From contig JAKCPB010000045.1 of the NCBI GenBank assembly GCA_021442155.1, positions 372,001 to 436,000 of the forward strand: a stretch of DNA of 64,000 bases, given 5' to 3'. Below are positions 21,330 to 34,939 of the stretch, piece by piece (within the stretch, counting starts at the first letter, position 1; every line of letters begins with the position of its first letter). A program made the position numbers and the translations under genes. The stretch comes from Cymbidium sinense (lineage: Eukaryota; Streptophyta; Magnoliopsida; Asparagales; Orchidaceae). The notes beneath the pieces are model-generated. The model did not search any database, was not told where the DNA came from, and worked only from the letters and a program-made list of their open reading frames with translations.

Positions 21330-24050
21330 TGTATTTCAATGTTCTTTGAACTTGTCATAGTCTCTTAGCTCTACAAGTTGAAGATGATCGTCTCAACAAC
21401 CTTTTTTAGAACTAAATGATGTTGTTTACCTCAATTATATATTTCTCCATAAGTTTTTCCCTCTTATACTAGTAAGATAAGGGCTCATTATATTTTTCTC
21501 TACCAATGTTATATGCCTTTAATTGTAAATAATTTATTTTAGTAAAATATATTTAATTCTTATGGTGTTTATTTATGAGATGCGAGACACCAGATCTTGG
21601 AATACTTATTAAGTGATCGTGATATTAAGAATGGTGCACTATCTCAAAAGATATAAATCACCATATAATGGACCTAATCACTAAGGACTTCAAGATGATG
21701 GGTCTTAAATAGATTTTTCCCCTACTTTACATGGAAAAATAAAGTATGTGTTTAATTGCATCATATGGAATGTGAATTCCTTAATAATACTCTTGATTAA
21801 AGTAGATAATTAGGGTCTCCAAAGATTTCAAGGTTAAGATTATCAAAGGATTGGTTATGTTTGGAAATCCAAATGGGATAGATCAAATGGAGAGACTTAT
21901 TTTGGAAACCAAAAGAGATGAGTAGGGAATGCTCATGATACTAGGAAGTCTAGTGAGCATTCCAATCTATCTTATAATTAAGCTTTACATATTTGAAGTT
22001 GAAGGGATTTATTTTGTTTGGATTGAAATTTTATTAGATTACCAGGGCTTATAATCCACCAACACAAGGTTGTATAAATGCCCAAGAGGTGAGAATTTAT
22101 GCTAGTAGCCCGAATGAAACAACAGCCTCGGATCCTAGATCTAAGGATATTTGGCATAAGCCAAAGCACAACCTAAGTCTAATCGAAGATGGATATATGG
22201 TTTACCTCCACAAGAGAGGATAAATGACTCGACTACTCGGCTTACAATCACCTAGAGTGACAGCCAGCTAACTCCTCATATGCTTTAAATCCATACAAGT
22301 CTTATGAGTTGCAAGATAGCTATGATACTTATTATTTAGGAAGAGACTAAAGTCCTTAAACCCACTCTCTAAGAGATTAGAGCATGAGTGATATGAGTAA
22401 TGACTTAATCTATAAATGCAAATATTTTCAATTTTTATTTGATTTTTAACACTTCATTTTGATAAAGGTCATAGGATTTTTGTATCCCTAAATGCATGTT
22501 AAAATGAGTTATGGGTCAAATCAAGAGAGAAGAGGGTGAAGCTCCATCAGTAGGAGTTACTCTCACAGGTCAAGCGGTTCCCATATGTGCAAGGATGGAG
22601 GCCCTCATTTTACAAGAGTGATCAAGATAATATATATGGTGTTAAACATACAACATTCAATTAAAGGGTTGCTAAATATTTTAATTATCTTAATTTAACA
22701 CCTAGGCTTTATGTGAGGTTATAAGTTATTTAAAAATTTAATTATGAGTTGTAGTTGGGTAGAAGATTTATTTTTCTCTAAGTGCCTAATTGAAACCAGG
22801 CCACACATTCAAACATCAATCATTTAAGAAACTACGAAAATCATGCCATTTATAGTACACATTTTAAACAAATCATTAACCAATTTATATAACTATCATG
22901 AAAGAATAAAAGGCTGATGCGGTCGGGTACCACCGTATAACCCGAAAAGAGAAAATGGGTAGCCGAGCTCTACCATTATACAACCGAAATTATAAAATAA
23001 TAATTATAATTTATAATGAATGAATGCTATGGGGGGTCTTCATCCTTCATTCTTTATGTCTTCATCCTCATGTCTCCATTTGATTTGATTTACTCCACTT
23101 CAAAGGCATCATATTGCCTCTAAGGACAAAGCCTTCTAGCCAATGCTCATCCTTATTCCCCATAACACTAATCCTAATTTTTAATTATAAAATTATATTA
23201 AAAATAGGAAAAGTAAATCTAACTACACCTGTAAAATAAGTATTAGCTAAACATACATATAACCCAAGCAGTTATATTTATAATTTGGGCTTAGCACCTT
23301 ACATATAGGTAATCAAGCCCACTTGCCCTAACTTGAATTATGCTTGGAGGATTAAGCAACCTGTAAAGAGAGCATTTATATTTATTTTTAAGTGACCCCT
23401 TAAGCACAATCTCCTGTAAAAAAGATGATTAGGCTAATCACAACATACCATCCAGTCTACGAGGCATACACCCTAACATCTAGTCTGAAATATTACATCA
23501 CAAAATAAAATATACATCAAACCAAGCACCGCCCTAACATAAAGCTAAAAGTAGTGACTTATTACTAGTGTGTATGTTAAGGCTTATATGGTATGTCTTG
23601 CTAAGCATTAGAGTTATATTTTTCTAAGTGTGAAAGGAATTCAATTTAACCATAAAGGATGATTTCACATCAAGTTATTTAATTGATTTAGAATTTTAAT
23701 TTGTGTTTTATTTAGTTTCATGTGACCTACACTTAATAACTAAGTGTTATAAAGAGAGGAAAGAGAATTGCTCTCTTTCATCCCTACCCTAAGCCACTTT
23801 TTAAGCATGTTAATTTGATTTACTTTTCTTTAGTGAATGGCTTATTACACATTTTAAATTAATTCTAAGTTTAGGTTCACTTTAAATGATCATATTCAAC
23901 ATGAAAGGTATCTTAAGATTAACTTAACTGGACTACTATCATATGACATATATCAAGTTATTCCTTTCCATCACATGTAGCATGTGTATGACTTAATTCT
24001 AAGTAGAACTATACATGCAACATGTTTCTTTTAGCACACTTTAAAATAGA
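21330..24050. other. Gene-free AT-rich spacer
   Basis: No ORF with family resemblance on either strand, and no repeat that I can delimit. Short GC-richer words near 22920-22985 interrupt it. Confidence 0.5.
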
Positions 24051-24056
24051 TTTTAA

Positions 24057-25065
24057 TTCATTATCTAAATGGACATACAAGTGTATAAAAGTTTTAAGTA
24101 GATACTTCGCCATTATTAAACCAGGGGAATGAGGTAAAGACCTCCTTGGGGCTACTTAAAGTCTTGCATCTCGGGAATGTCGAGACTAGATATACCCACT
24201 ATTCTTAAATATGCATGAATGTACAAATGACTACAAGAATGGAAAATTATACAAAAAATTGTATTTCTTTCAATTAAGAGGAGATTTTCATTCATTAGTT
24301 AAATGCACATACAAGTGTATAAAAGTTTTAAGTGGATACTTCGCGATTGTTAAACTAGGAGAATGAGGTAAAAACCTCCTTGGGGCTACTTAAAGCCTTA
24401 TATCCCCGGAATATCCATACTAGATATACCCACTAGTCTTAAATACACATGAATGTATAAATAACTACAAGAATGAAAAATCATGCAAAAGTTGTATTTC
24501 TTTCAATTAAATTATTTATACATGTGAGCTAAAGCTAAAAAAGAAGATTTTCATTCATTAGCTAAATGCACATACAAGTGTATAAAAGTTTTAAGCAAGT
24601 ACTTTGCTATTGTTAAACCAGGGGAGTGAGGTAAAGACCTCATTGGGGCTACTTAAAGCCTTACATCCCCAGAATATCTAGACTAGATATACCCACTATT
24701 CTCGAATACATATGAATGTACAAATGACTATAAGAATGAAAAATCATGCAAAAGTTGTATTTCTTTCAATTGAATTATTTATACATGTGAGTTAAAGCTG
24801 AAAAAGGAGATTTTCATTCATTAGCTAAATGCACATACAAGTGTATAAAAGTTTTAAGCAAGTACTTTGCCATTGTTAAACCAGGGGAGTGAGGTAAAGA
24901 CCTCCTTGGGGCTACTTAAAGCCTTACGTCCCCGGAATATCTAGACTAGATATACCCACTATTCTCGAATACACATGAATATACAAATGACTATAAGAAT
25001 GAAAAATCATGCAAAAGTTGTATTTCTTTCAATTGAATTATTTATACATGTGAGCTAAAATTTTA
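24057..25065. repeat. Tandem array, four units of ~263 bp
   Basis: The anchor GTGTATAAAAGTTTTAAG recurs at 24081, 24315, 24578 and 24841, giving spacings of 234, 263 and 263 bp. Each unit carries CCAGGGGARTGAGGTAAA followed by GACCTCCTTGGGGCTACTT, with a small GAGGT-AAAG-ACCTC stem-loop, then TAGACTAGATATACCCACTA. Unit 1 lacks a ~29-bp piece present between the later units. Units 2-4 are the most alike. No ORF spans the units. Confidence 0.9.
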
Positions 25066-26195
25066 TCTAAATTCTAACATAGAAATACATTGGAATGAAT
25101 TCAAATAAATGTTGTGTCCTTTTCAAATAGGCTATACACTTGTTAACACTCAAACTTTATGTAAATCCATATAGACTAAAGAAAGAGAACTCTATATCAC
25201 ATGTTTTAAGCCATAAACACATGCAAGCTTGTAGATATTTATAATTATCCAAGTATTATAGTTGACTTATAAACTTTTGAAAATAACTTTTATTTAACAG
25301 TGATAATAGTCACACATATTATAAATTTAATTCAACACATGCAAGCTTAACATAAAGAAAATTTCATTTAATTTATTTTTGGAAGACATGAATGCATGAT
25401 TTCATATAACATACAATATTTAGCATGATTGAAAAGGAATACTTGAACATAAGCACATAAGTTCATTCAACTAAATTAATTCCTAAGCACAATCATACTA
25501 AATAAAACATTTCAAGCAAACCAAAATTTCTTATGTCACTTTTAACTTGATGTTTCAATTTAATTTAATGAAATGAAGGAAAGTTTGCTGATCCTAACTC
25601 ATTCCCATGTTTGTGAATTGATTTGGTTTAATAAAATGTGATTAAGTTGATTTTATAGATTAATTAAGTTATAATATGCATTAAATCCATTAATTAACCC
25701 TTACCTATGTTACCTTAAAGTAATTAATTAAATAATTATGAGCCAACATGATTAACTTGCAATGATCCTAAGAAATGAAAGGGCATAATGCAATTAGCTT
25801 ATAATTAATAATTAATTAGGTTAAGGAACTTAATTAAGTACTTTTATAGTTTTCATACATGTGGGTTAATCATAATTTCCTTAAATATCTTTAGGTTATT
25901 GAACACCTAAAGATCTACCCATGAATCGATTAATCAGGTTCTGATGTGTTTTAGATTTTAATTAGATTAATGAAATCATTAATCACCTAATTAAATTTAA
26001 ACTTAATAGCCACGAGTTAACTATCCTCCAAATGAAGTGGACTTAGGGAAAAGATTAAGAAAGATCCCCAATTTAATCCCTAAGTATCATCACTGTTAAT
26101 TAGTGACAAATGAGCCCTATTATTTAATTAATTTAATGTTCATGTGATTAAAATTAACCCTAATTGAGATTTTTGCGCTGACATTATTACATGGG

Positions 26196-26196
<1 letters not shown>
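25066..26196. other. AT-rich spacer, no gene
   Basis: Dense in TTAATTA words, with stops in all frames. Nothing recognisable. Confidence 0.55.

Positions 26197-26261
<65 letters not shown>
26197..26261. repeat. (TA)n microsatellite, about 32 units
   Basis: An uninterrupted TA run that produces a false Tyr/Ile-repeat ORF at 26191-26391. Confidence 0.95.
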
Positions 26262-26264
<3 letters not shown>

Positions 26265-26710
26265 GTTTTTCGATATTCACAACAAAAATGCAGCCCGCGA
26301 GAAAGATTTTTGTCAAGTCAACGTAATGAATTTCGGCTCAATTTGCGTCGTAACAACTCGATATTCGATAGTCCGAATTGAGCACGGATAGTCTCATTTG
26401 AAAGATTTGATGTTTCAACACTAACAAAACGAAAACAAGCATCGCCGTATTCACCTCGATATGTGCATAGGTACATCGACTGTCTTCTTGATCGGTCGAC
26501 CAACGAATTGTGTAATATGTATATTCTGATCAATTTTGACATTCTGAACGCGATGGAGAAATCCGCTAGTCGATTGGAGATCGTTTTGACTGATTTTCGG
26601 CACCGTCGAGTGTATTTCAGCTCTGATTTGCGGTCTAAAGCTCGTTGAATTTCATCTTGCGAGCTCGGCTTAACTTATGACGCATGCATGGAGGTCAACA
26701 GCCCAAAATT
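26262..26710. other. CpG-rich island of unknown origin
   Basis: About 450 bp with many CG dinucleotides (TTCGATATTC, CAACTCGATATTCG, GATCGGTCGACC) between two very AT-rich tracts. It holds short ORFs on both strands (66, 74 and 61 codons) with no recognisable product. The retained CpGs suggest a more recent arrival or an unmethylated segment. It may be part of a young repeat. Confidence 0.45.
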
Positions 26711-29700
26711 AGGGTATTTTCTTCAAAAAAAATTTTAAAAAGTTTTCTCAATAGGCCCACGTCTAAAGGAAGAGATTTGGAAAGAATTTTAAATAAAATC
26801 ACTTCAAATTTCCTTCAAAAACAGTAAGTGGGCTACCACATATTTTGGACTAGACTTTATCATAAATAAAATGTGAGATTTGAAGTAAATTAAATTGAAT
26901 TTCAAATGATATAACTAGGATGGAAATTCAACTTATCAAAATAAAATAAAAAACTTAAATTAAATACCTTAAAATTTAGTCAAACCAAGAATTTATGATT
27001 TAAATATATTAGAAAATAAATATTCTAATGTATCATGTGTATATAAGTAAATAGATATATATTTAATAAATATGGCCAATTAAATTCAAGTGAAATGAAA
27101 TAAACATAAAATAAAAACAGCTAAAATTTGGCAAAAAAAACAAAATTCAGGATTTTGGTTAATGAAGAAAAATAATTGGAATTAATTTATATTTTAATTG
27201 GCTAATACAAATAATAATTTAGATCAAATAAATGGAAATTTTGCATTAATAATGAGAAAATTTACTAATGATTTAATAAAAAGAATTCACATGACTTGCA
27301 CAATATGAGTTACTAAAGTTTGTATGAGCAAATAATATATGCATGATTTTTTTAAAATTGAAAATGCACTTTTGATTTTTGAAAAAAATAAAAATATGAT
27401 GAGAATAATGTATGAAATGATAACTAAATTTTACCATTAAATTTTATTATGAGCTCATTTATCAAAATTTGTAATATACTGTTTAAAGATATCTAAAACC
27501 TATTAAATCTGTGGATGTTTGTGTAAATAATATATCCACTTGATTGTAATTTTTTATTCAACATTTCTTGACGATCATTGTGATGATTATTGTAGATAAA
27601 TGAACATGTTGCACTATTAATAAATTGTTAGCCTATATCACAATGTTTGTTTATAATCAAATTAAATAGTAAGATATACACTGTGCACACTAAACACTTT
27701 TGTGATTGGTAAATAAGCAAATGGGTCCACATGCAAAAAATAAAATTATTAAAGATATCTTGTTCAAGAATCTCAACTTCTTGAGTACTCTGAGAGATTA
27801 AAATCTAGAACACATCTTCAAAATCATTTTTTTCTAAGATTAAACTTTAACAATATTTTGTTTATAATCTAAATGAACAATAGTGATGACAGATGCCAAG
27901 GCAGAATCCAAAACATATTGAGGGGCATCATGAACTTAGTCATCTAGATGTTGTTAAGGCCTCTCATGGGACTAGTAATAATGTATAAAAAATAAGAGTA
28001 AATATGTATAATAATCTATCTCATAGAAAGAATTACTATCAAAAACAAAGAATAAATATGGGTTTGAAGATTGAAAAAGATACATTAACTCATTTTGAAA
28101 CTCTTAAATAGGGGTGAACATGTGTGTGGGTATGAGTGTGTTTGGGAATTTTCAAATATAATAATGTGTAGTTATTTCAACTTTCAAATTATAGCCATTT
28201 TTTAGAGTAGGGTGAACCCTCAAACCGACACCTTGGGATTCTTCAATTTTATTTTCAATCAATGGGCTACATGTTCAAGTGCCAAAACTATAGCTCTTAG
28301 AACATATCTCTCATTTTTTGGAAACTACTTCTCAAGTATCCTATATAAAATACAAAGTTATTTAGGTAATGCATATTTTTCATGCATCTTATTAAAAGAA
28401 CTCTGAATAGTTTTAGGAGAAGAAAATGTCGAAACGATTCTAAAAGTTTCGAGCAAAATTTAGAACAAAAGTAACTATAATAAAATGTACAAAGAACATC
28501 AGATTTTACATGAAAAATCTTATAACGGGAAAAATAAAGGAGCCACACCACACCAAGAATTTCACTATAAAGAAATTGAGAAAAATTGTACTAATCACAC
28601 TTCACTCAAGGCTCTCTAACAAATTTTTTCACTCACTATAGGACACTCACTCTTCACTTACTCTCATAAGAGAATGAAGAAAAAAGACACTAAAAATTGT
28701 AGAAAAACTATTTAAGATGAGCTCCCCCGCTTCATAGCGCCATAATGCTGCAAAAGTAGTGTCTAGGCGCTAGTAGCTTTGTCATTTTACTCTTTTGCAT
28801 GGATTCTAGCGCTGCAACACTTTGTTGTAGCTTCAAAGTGCTAGAGCTCTGCCTTCCTACTTTTATGAACGGATCCAAGTTCCAAGGCACTTGCTTTATT
28901 GCCTTCCTAATGCAATCCCACGAACCATGACATTATGCGCTGACCTCTTAGTATGGAGGCACTATCTTTTTTATCTCTGATGCTAAGACCTTCATATCAC
29001 AATACAAAGAATTGTACACTAGAAAATATTTTTCTAGGGCTTCGCCCCAAACCCTGAAGCAAGGAAGGCGTTGTCCTCCTACAATTCCGTATGAGCTCAC
29101 CACTGAACTTGACCTATGAAATTGAGGATTAAGTCGATAGTACATTCCAGATAGATTGGCACAATCAGGCTTTACATAATAACAAATAATTGCTTTTAAT
29201 TATATTGAAGACACACGATGATATTTAAAATTTATTCTAAAAAAAATATTATACACCGATGAATGAATTAGAGGAACATAACATTAAACAGATTAATTGA
29301 TTGAGGATAATGACTAACACTAGCTAAATTTCATTATTTAATAGATTTTTAATTCATTTAAATAGTAATAATTAAATCTTCTGCATGAAGGATATAGGCA
29401 TCAATCAAATAAAATATTATTACAAATATTATATATATGAATCACCACGATTAAATGAGCATATAAATTACAAATTTGTAAAATTCATAGTCTGTCCTGT
29501 CCTTGAATAAATTTTTAAAATCATTTATTCAACTCATTAAATATTTTGAAATTTAAATTCGCCTCTAATTTATGTTTGAATTTGTGGAAAATTCACGGTC
29601 AAAATAATTGTCTTATTACTCAAATGATATCTTATATTAAAATCTTACATTTACTAGAGGTGGGCCACTCTTACAATGATTTCCTATAAATAATGGATGT

Positions 29701-29985
29701 TGGTCAATTAAGACTTCTGATTTTTTTTCCTCTAAACATTTAATTAAGACTTATGATTTTTTTTCCTCTAAAATTTTTTTACATAAAAAAATCATATATC
29801 ACATTATTTATTTATTTGATTAGTTGTGTATGTAATATAAAAAAATAAGTTCATCAGAATTTGTTCTCATTCCATCAACATAATTTCATGTACATAATGA
29901 TAAAGATAAAAGATGCCGCACTTTTTGGGCTATTAGATTTGTTGCAAAATGAGTATAATGTATTTGAAATACAGATATTTTATAA
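26711..29985. other. AT-rich spacer, no gene supported
   Basis: No frame with family resemblance. A GC-richer patch at about 28715-29110 has short minus-strand ORFs (65 codons at 28948-29145) that I cannot assign. It may be the remains of a retroelement. Confidence 0.45.
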
Positions 29986-29989
29986 ATTT

Positions 29990-30577
29990 TGATATTTGGT
30001 TTGATGAATTTAGATTGAAATGCTAAATTTTAGTGTATTTTAAATTCATCATTTAGTTCAAATTAAATGTATTGAAAGTTACCCAATTTGGGAGAATTTC
30101 AAATACATCACACGGTATAAATGAAGGATTCTCACCTCCAACCAATGCTATCACCACCGACTGCCAGCAGACATTTATTGCCACATTACCACAATTTCCA
30201 ATCACCACTACTTAGTCACCAATCACTAATACCCTAACCACCATTATTACCATTATCACCAACCACCATGGCTGATCACCACCGTCGTCGACTATCACTA
30301 TTGGCCACCATTGTCACCCAGCACCATCAACGTCGACCACCACTACTGCCCATCACTATTGCCACCGCCAACCACTAACCACTATCACCACTGATTATGC
30401 CCATCATCACTAATAACCACTTTCCACATTAATCACTACTAAATACATTACATTATATTCACTTTATCAAATAAAAAAAATCTTTATATTTATAAAATTT
30501 TCAATCAAACAATTATAAAATATTCAAAATATATTATATTTATTTATTTATTTTAATCAACCAAACATCCCTTAAGT
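29990..30577. mobile_element. MITE-like element with a CAC-rich minisatellite core
   Basis: The right end, read inverted, is GGGATGTTTGGTTGATTAA. The left side has the similar GATATTTGGTTTGATGAATT near 29990. Between them (30135-30430) is a degenerate (CAC/CCA/ATCACC)n minisatellite that looks coding only by chance. Both flanks are very AT-rich. The boundaries are tentative. Confidence 0.4.
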
Positions 30578-30610
30578 AAATTTACTTTTTTGACATCAAA
30601 TCAATTATGC

Positions 30611-30670
30611 TATTTTAAAGGCTAAATTTTTCAAACTAGGCTTAATTAAAATATTAATTACGTAATTAGG
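30611..30670. repeat. Left terminal inverted repeat of the MULE
   Basis: Roughly 85-90% identical by eye to the reverse complement of 34711-34770. Confidence 0.8.
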
Positions 30671-30724
30671 CACCAAAAAAAACTTATGGCACCTGCTTAA
30701 ATTTTTTTTTTTAAAAAGTGTAGG

Positions 30725-31320
30725 CAGCCACGATATTTTGGTCGTATCGGACTCATCCGGAGTCGGAATTGGGTGAGCTTGGTATCGTTGGAATCATAAC
30801 GAAATTCTTACTTTCATGTTGACCAAAAACTGTGAATGCAGCCCGATACGTTGCAATTTTTGTAAATGCTCACAAAAACTGCGGTGCCTAGTTGGAATAT
30901 CAAACTAGCCACGAGCTTTCATGTTGACCAAAAACTGCAAATGTGACCTGGTACGCTTCATCTTTTGTAAATTCTCGCAAAAATTGCGGTGCCTAGTTGG
31001 AATATCGAACTAGTTGTGGTATTTTGGCTGTATCGGACTCATCTGACATCAGAATCGAGCGAGCTTAGTATCGTTGGAATCACAATGAAATTCTCCACGA
31101 TTTTCATGTTGATAAAAAGCTAATATGGTCCGGTATGCCGTAATTTTTGCAAATGCTCGCAAAAACTGCAGTACTGAGTTGGAATATATGACTAGCCTCG
31201 GTATTTTTGTCTTATTGTACTCATCCGGCGTCGGAATCAAACGAGTTGGGTATCATTAGAATCGTAACAAAATTCTCCACGACTTTTATGTTGACCAAAA
31301 ACTAAGAATATGGCCCAGAA
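30725..31320. repeat. Subterminal tandem array, ~183-bp unit
   Basis: The anchor ATGTTGACCAAAAACT (with variants) recurs at about 30815, 30920, 31105 and 31287, spacings ~105, 185 and 182 bp. The unit contains TATCGGACTCATCCGG, GGTATCGTTGGAATC, GAAATTCTCCACGA and TGCTCGCAAAAACTGCGGTG. The second unit is an internally deleted copy. It sits directly inside the left TIR of the MULE and has no counterpart at the right end. Confidence 0.8.
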
Positions 31321-32229
31321 TACAAATTTTTTTGTAAATATAAGAGTGAGTGTTGGCTGAGAGAAACTCCTCACATGCAAGTGATGAATATAAAGAAGGT
31401 GTCACGAGGGGATGAGCGTTGACTGGCAGTGTAAGGTCTAACTCTAAAAGGACTTAATACAATAGTTATCATTCCTGTAAACCTATCAAATTAGATGAAA
31501 AAAAAATACCATTGAATCAGACCATAAATTCCTTGTTTCCCTTACTAAATATTTTCAAACATTCTTTCTTGTGCATCTTCACCTGTAAAACTCATTTTAA
31601 GCCTGCTCCCAACACGAATTGAATAACTATAGCTCTTTGTGAACTTCTAGTAAGGAATAATGAATTGTGAGCGGTTCACCCTATGGAAGTCACATAATCA
31701 ATATCAATAATATCATCATAAACACTCTAATAAAAATATGAATAACCAAAATAAGTTGCATCTAAGAAACATGTCTACAAATCCAAAAGGCTCCTTCGAG
31801 TTTCCCTCCATAATTCAAATTTTTTTTTTGAACTACCTTTCTAATCTTATGAACAAACCAAATATCATCAATAAAAAGTATACATCAAGGTACAACCTCT
31901 TGTAAATGTGTAATAAGAACATCCAGAACTAAAGCAAGAAGATACGAACTTAGAGCTGATCTTTGATGTAATACAACCAAAATAGTAAATGAGTAGATCA
32001 ATTATTCTTGTCTGCAAATAGTAACCAACACCAGAGAATAAATAAGTAATGAGCATACAACATAAGCCTCTTGCTTAATGTTCTTAATATTAGTCATATA
32101 TATTTTGAAAATTCGGATATCATCAGCATTAACTGCTACATATATTTTCTGGCATATGAATTTTACATCCCCTATTCCAAGTTGTCTAACAGCATTCTAG
32201 AAATTCTCTCTCAAAAGGCGGAGGCAAAA

Positions 32230-33849
32230 GTGCAGCACAGCCAAAGGAAAAATTTCTCTGCAACCATGTAGAAGACCTGCATGCCTATCATATATAATAC
32301 AAAGATCAGTGAGATTAAGTCTTGTAGTGCCCGTAGAAACCAAACACATGACTCAATACATTCAGATTCAACAATTGCAAGGCTAATGGAAATAAATCAT
32401 TATTGGTAGCAACCCCAACTGCGCTAAGTAGAGTCCACCTATACTTACCTAGGAGGAATGTCCCATCAAGATATAAAACTGGACGACAAAACTGTCAACC
32501 TGAAATTGAAGGCTCGAATGCCCAGAAAAGATGCTGGAATATGTTTGATTCTGTCAAGTGCACCCGATATACAGATCTTAGCATAACTGAATATACAACA
32601 TGCATAAATTTCTCTAAGCTTCAATAGGATTCCTCCCAACTGCCAAAAATTACCTTCACTGCCTTGCGGCGAGCATCCCAGGCCTTCATATAAGGCACCC
32701 TTATATTAAATTTGGACTCTAAACGACTTATGATTTCTCTGGGCTTCAAATTCAGTTGACGTCTAACTGCAGGTTGAATTAAATTATTGATAAACTGAAT
32801 GTGCATTGCCTGTATCCAGCATTGAGTACTGAATGACTATAGGTATGAGGTGAGCCAATATTACCAATCCTTCATGCACCACCCAATCTCCTACTTGAGC
32901 TTGCATGTAATCGCCACTTACAAGGTGTAGTTGGGTGAGCATGATACATGCACAACACAGTGAACTTTATTTTATTTGAAGCATATATCATAATCTCAAC
33001 ATTATTTAAGATGGACCATCCTTAAAGAGTGAACTGAAGTTGCTTTTATAATGAAAGAACATACCTTCCAGCGGTTCACCTGGAATTTAAACGCTAACTC
33101 ATCTGATGACCCATCAAATGTCATCTTCTCATTATATTCTCTAGCTGTTTGTGCACAACACATATACTCATTGTTAGATAATAAATGTTATTTAATATGA
33201 TTTGTTCTGATTGAATATTCCCTAATTAGGTCTCCAGCCCTGATAGATGGTTCTGTGGCCAATAAGTAGCTCGCTCTGCATCACTATTATCATCAGCAGC
33301 AATATCACTGTTTGTTGCAGTAAGCATAATTTCATACCCCTCATCTTCAGAAGATAGTGAATTTGTGGGAACATCTTGAGGGTCACCCATAAACTTAGAA
33401 CTTGTCCCAACAAAGTAGACATGTTCTGATTGTGCAGATCCATATGCTTCCACTTGAGAGGTTACTTGAGATGCTGGTGTGATGTATTCAATAACAATTA
33501 GAGCTCTCTAACACTCTTCAGTATTGTCTACTCCTCTTTCTTCATTTGACACAACCCCAACTTCAACATAGACTACAATGTGCTGAATGCATGCTGCATT
33601 GATTATAGACTCACATACTTCATCATCAGTAATATGAGCTGCAATAAATCTAGTACCAATAAGAAACCTGCATGTTAGACTAACGTAGAAATTTGCTGGA
33701 TCTAACTTCAATGGCCTCATAATGCGCCTTTATAAGTCCATGCAGTTAATCCGCCTTGGGATTTGTATTGGAAGATTTTTCTCACCAATATAAGTAGGAA
33801 TAAAATCATCACCATAATATAGAACTATGCAAGCAGTATCTGAATTCAT
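32230..33849 (-). pseudogene. MULE transposase remnant
   Basis: Reading the minus strand, an ATG at 33849 begins MNSDTACIVLYYGDDFIPTY (MULE N-terminal region). After stops this continues through 33720-33508 and 33453-33226 and then MTFDGSSDELAFKFQVNRWK near 33065-33120, followed by a probable intron. The next exon has GDYMQAQVGDWVVHEG (about 32890-32935). Then come the DNA-binding block PREIISRLESKFNIRVPYMK and AWDARRKAVKVIFGSWEESY (32621-32760). Next are FWAFEPSISG and VLYLDGTFLLGKYRWTLLSA, with the first catalytic Asp in LDGTF, then LFPLALAIVESE. Near 32240-32310 is LCIIYDRHAGLLHGCREIFP, with the second catalytic Asp in DRHAG. At least four frameshifts or stops break it. The family match is clear although no piece is longer than ~75 codons. 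Confidence 0.88.
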
Positions 33850-34710
33850 TTTTAACTCAGAACACCACAACACAAACAATCCCTTATCTCATATGGACAA
33901 AGAATAAATTCAATTTATTTTAAAATAACAGTAAATGAATCTACAATTTAAACTAACTATTTACACCTAATCACTTACCAATCACAAATAACATTAACCT
34001 AAGAAATTAAGGTGGCAAAAAATATCTCAAAAAATAAATTGATCCACTTTAAACTTAAGAAAAATATTTGAACACACATCCCAAACAATCTTAAACACAC
34101 ATCCACTTTAAAAGATATATTTTACCCAAAAACTCAAACGTAGCATCTAACTTTACAAATCTAGCATCTAAACCTACTAATCACACAATTAAACTAACAA
34201 TTTACACTTAAACATTCAATAATCACAAATAACAATCATTTAAAAATTTAGGGTTATAAAAAATACCTCAGAAAATAAATGGAACAACTAAAAAATAATT
34301 TAAACAAACATCACACAGGATTTAAAATACACATCCATGCTTAAAGATTTATTTTACCCTGAAAAATATAAACGTAGCATACAACCTTATAGATCTAGCA
34401 TATAAATTCACTAATCACACATATAAATTAATAAAAACACATCTAATCACTTAACAATCACAATTAAAATGAACTTCAAGCTTTACGGTTCCAAAAAATA
34501 CCTCAAAAAGTTGAGATCAACTCTAAAACCTAGATTGGACAGCAGCAGAGTCGGGGCAATGGCGGCGGTGTCGGTCAACGAACGTCTCCGAAGCAGCGGA
34601 AAATCTCGGGAGCACGGGGTCGTGAGGAAGAATCGGGAGAACCGTGATTTAAGAGGTAGAGTCAGTCGCTCGTTCAATGAACGATTAGACCTATTTTTTA
34701 AATTTGTTTA

Positions 34711-34770
34711 TGTCTGATTACATAATTAATATTTTAATTAAGCCTAGTTTAAAATTTTAGCCTATTTTAA
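34711..34770. repeat. Right terminal inverted repeat of the MULE
   Basis: Reverse-complement partner of 30611-30670, sharing AAACTAGGCTTAATTAAAAT. Confidence 0.8.
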
Positions 34771-34939
34771 ACCGTTTTCGGATTTCAGATGTTTCACCTT
34801 TTTCTCTTTACGGTTTTAGATTAAAAACATTACCCGCTACATCAATATTTTAAAAAAGAAAAAGAAAAAAACAAAAGCCAAAATAGGTTTTAATTTTGTT
34901 CAAAAGTATCAAGAAAAGAAGAAGGAAGAATCCATTTTA

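Larger units (their letters stand above)
30611..34770 (-). mobile_element. Mutator-like element (MULE), degraded
   Basis: About 57-bp terminal inverted repeats at 30611-30670 and 34711-34770 share the block AAACTAGGCTTAATTAAAAT and the adjoining ATTAATTA. They enclose minus-strand MULE transposase remnants (about 32230-33849). Also inside are a tandem array next to the left TIR and a GC-richer leader near the right TIR (34480-34690) that looks like the transposase 5'UTR, ending in a donor TTGAG|GTATTT on the minus strand. I could not identify the 9-bp target duplication expected for Mutator, so the exact ends are uncertain. Confidence 0.78.

Noticed and set aside
24057..25065. CRISPR-like repeat spacing
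   Set aside because: The units are ~263 bp, near-identical throughout and in a plant genome; no short repeats with unique spacers.
26191..26391. Tyr/Ile-repeat ORF
   Set aside because: Translation of the (TA)n run.
30135..30430. Thr/Pro/His-rich coding sequence
   Set aside because: A degenerate CAC minisatellite; no start, splice sites or conserved frame.
34469..34717. 82-codon plus-strand ORF
   Set aside because: Lies in the GC-richer leader region of the minus-strand MULE; no similarity, probably antisense to the transposase 5'UTR.
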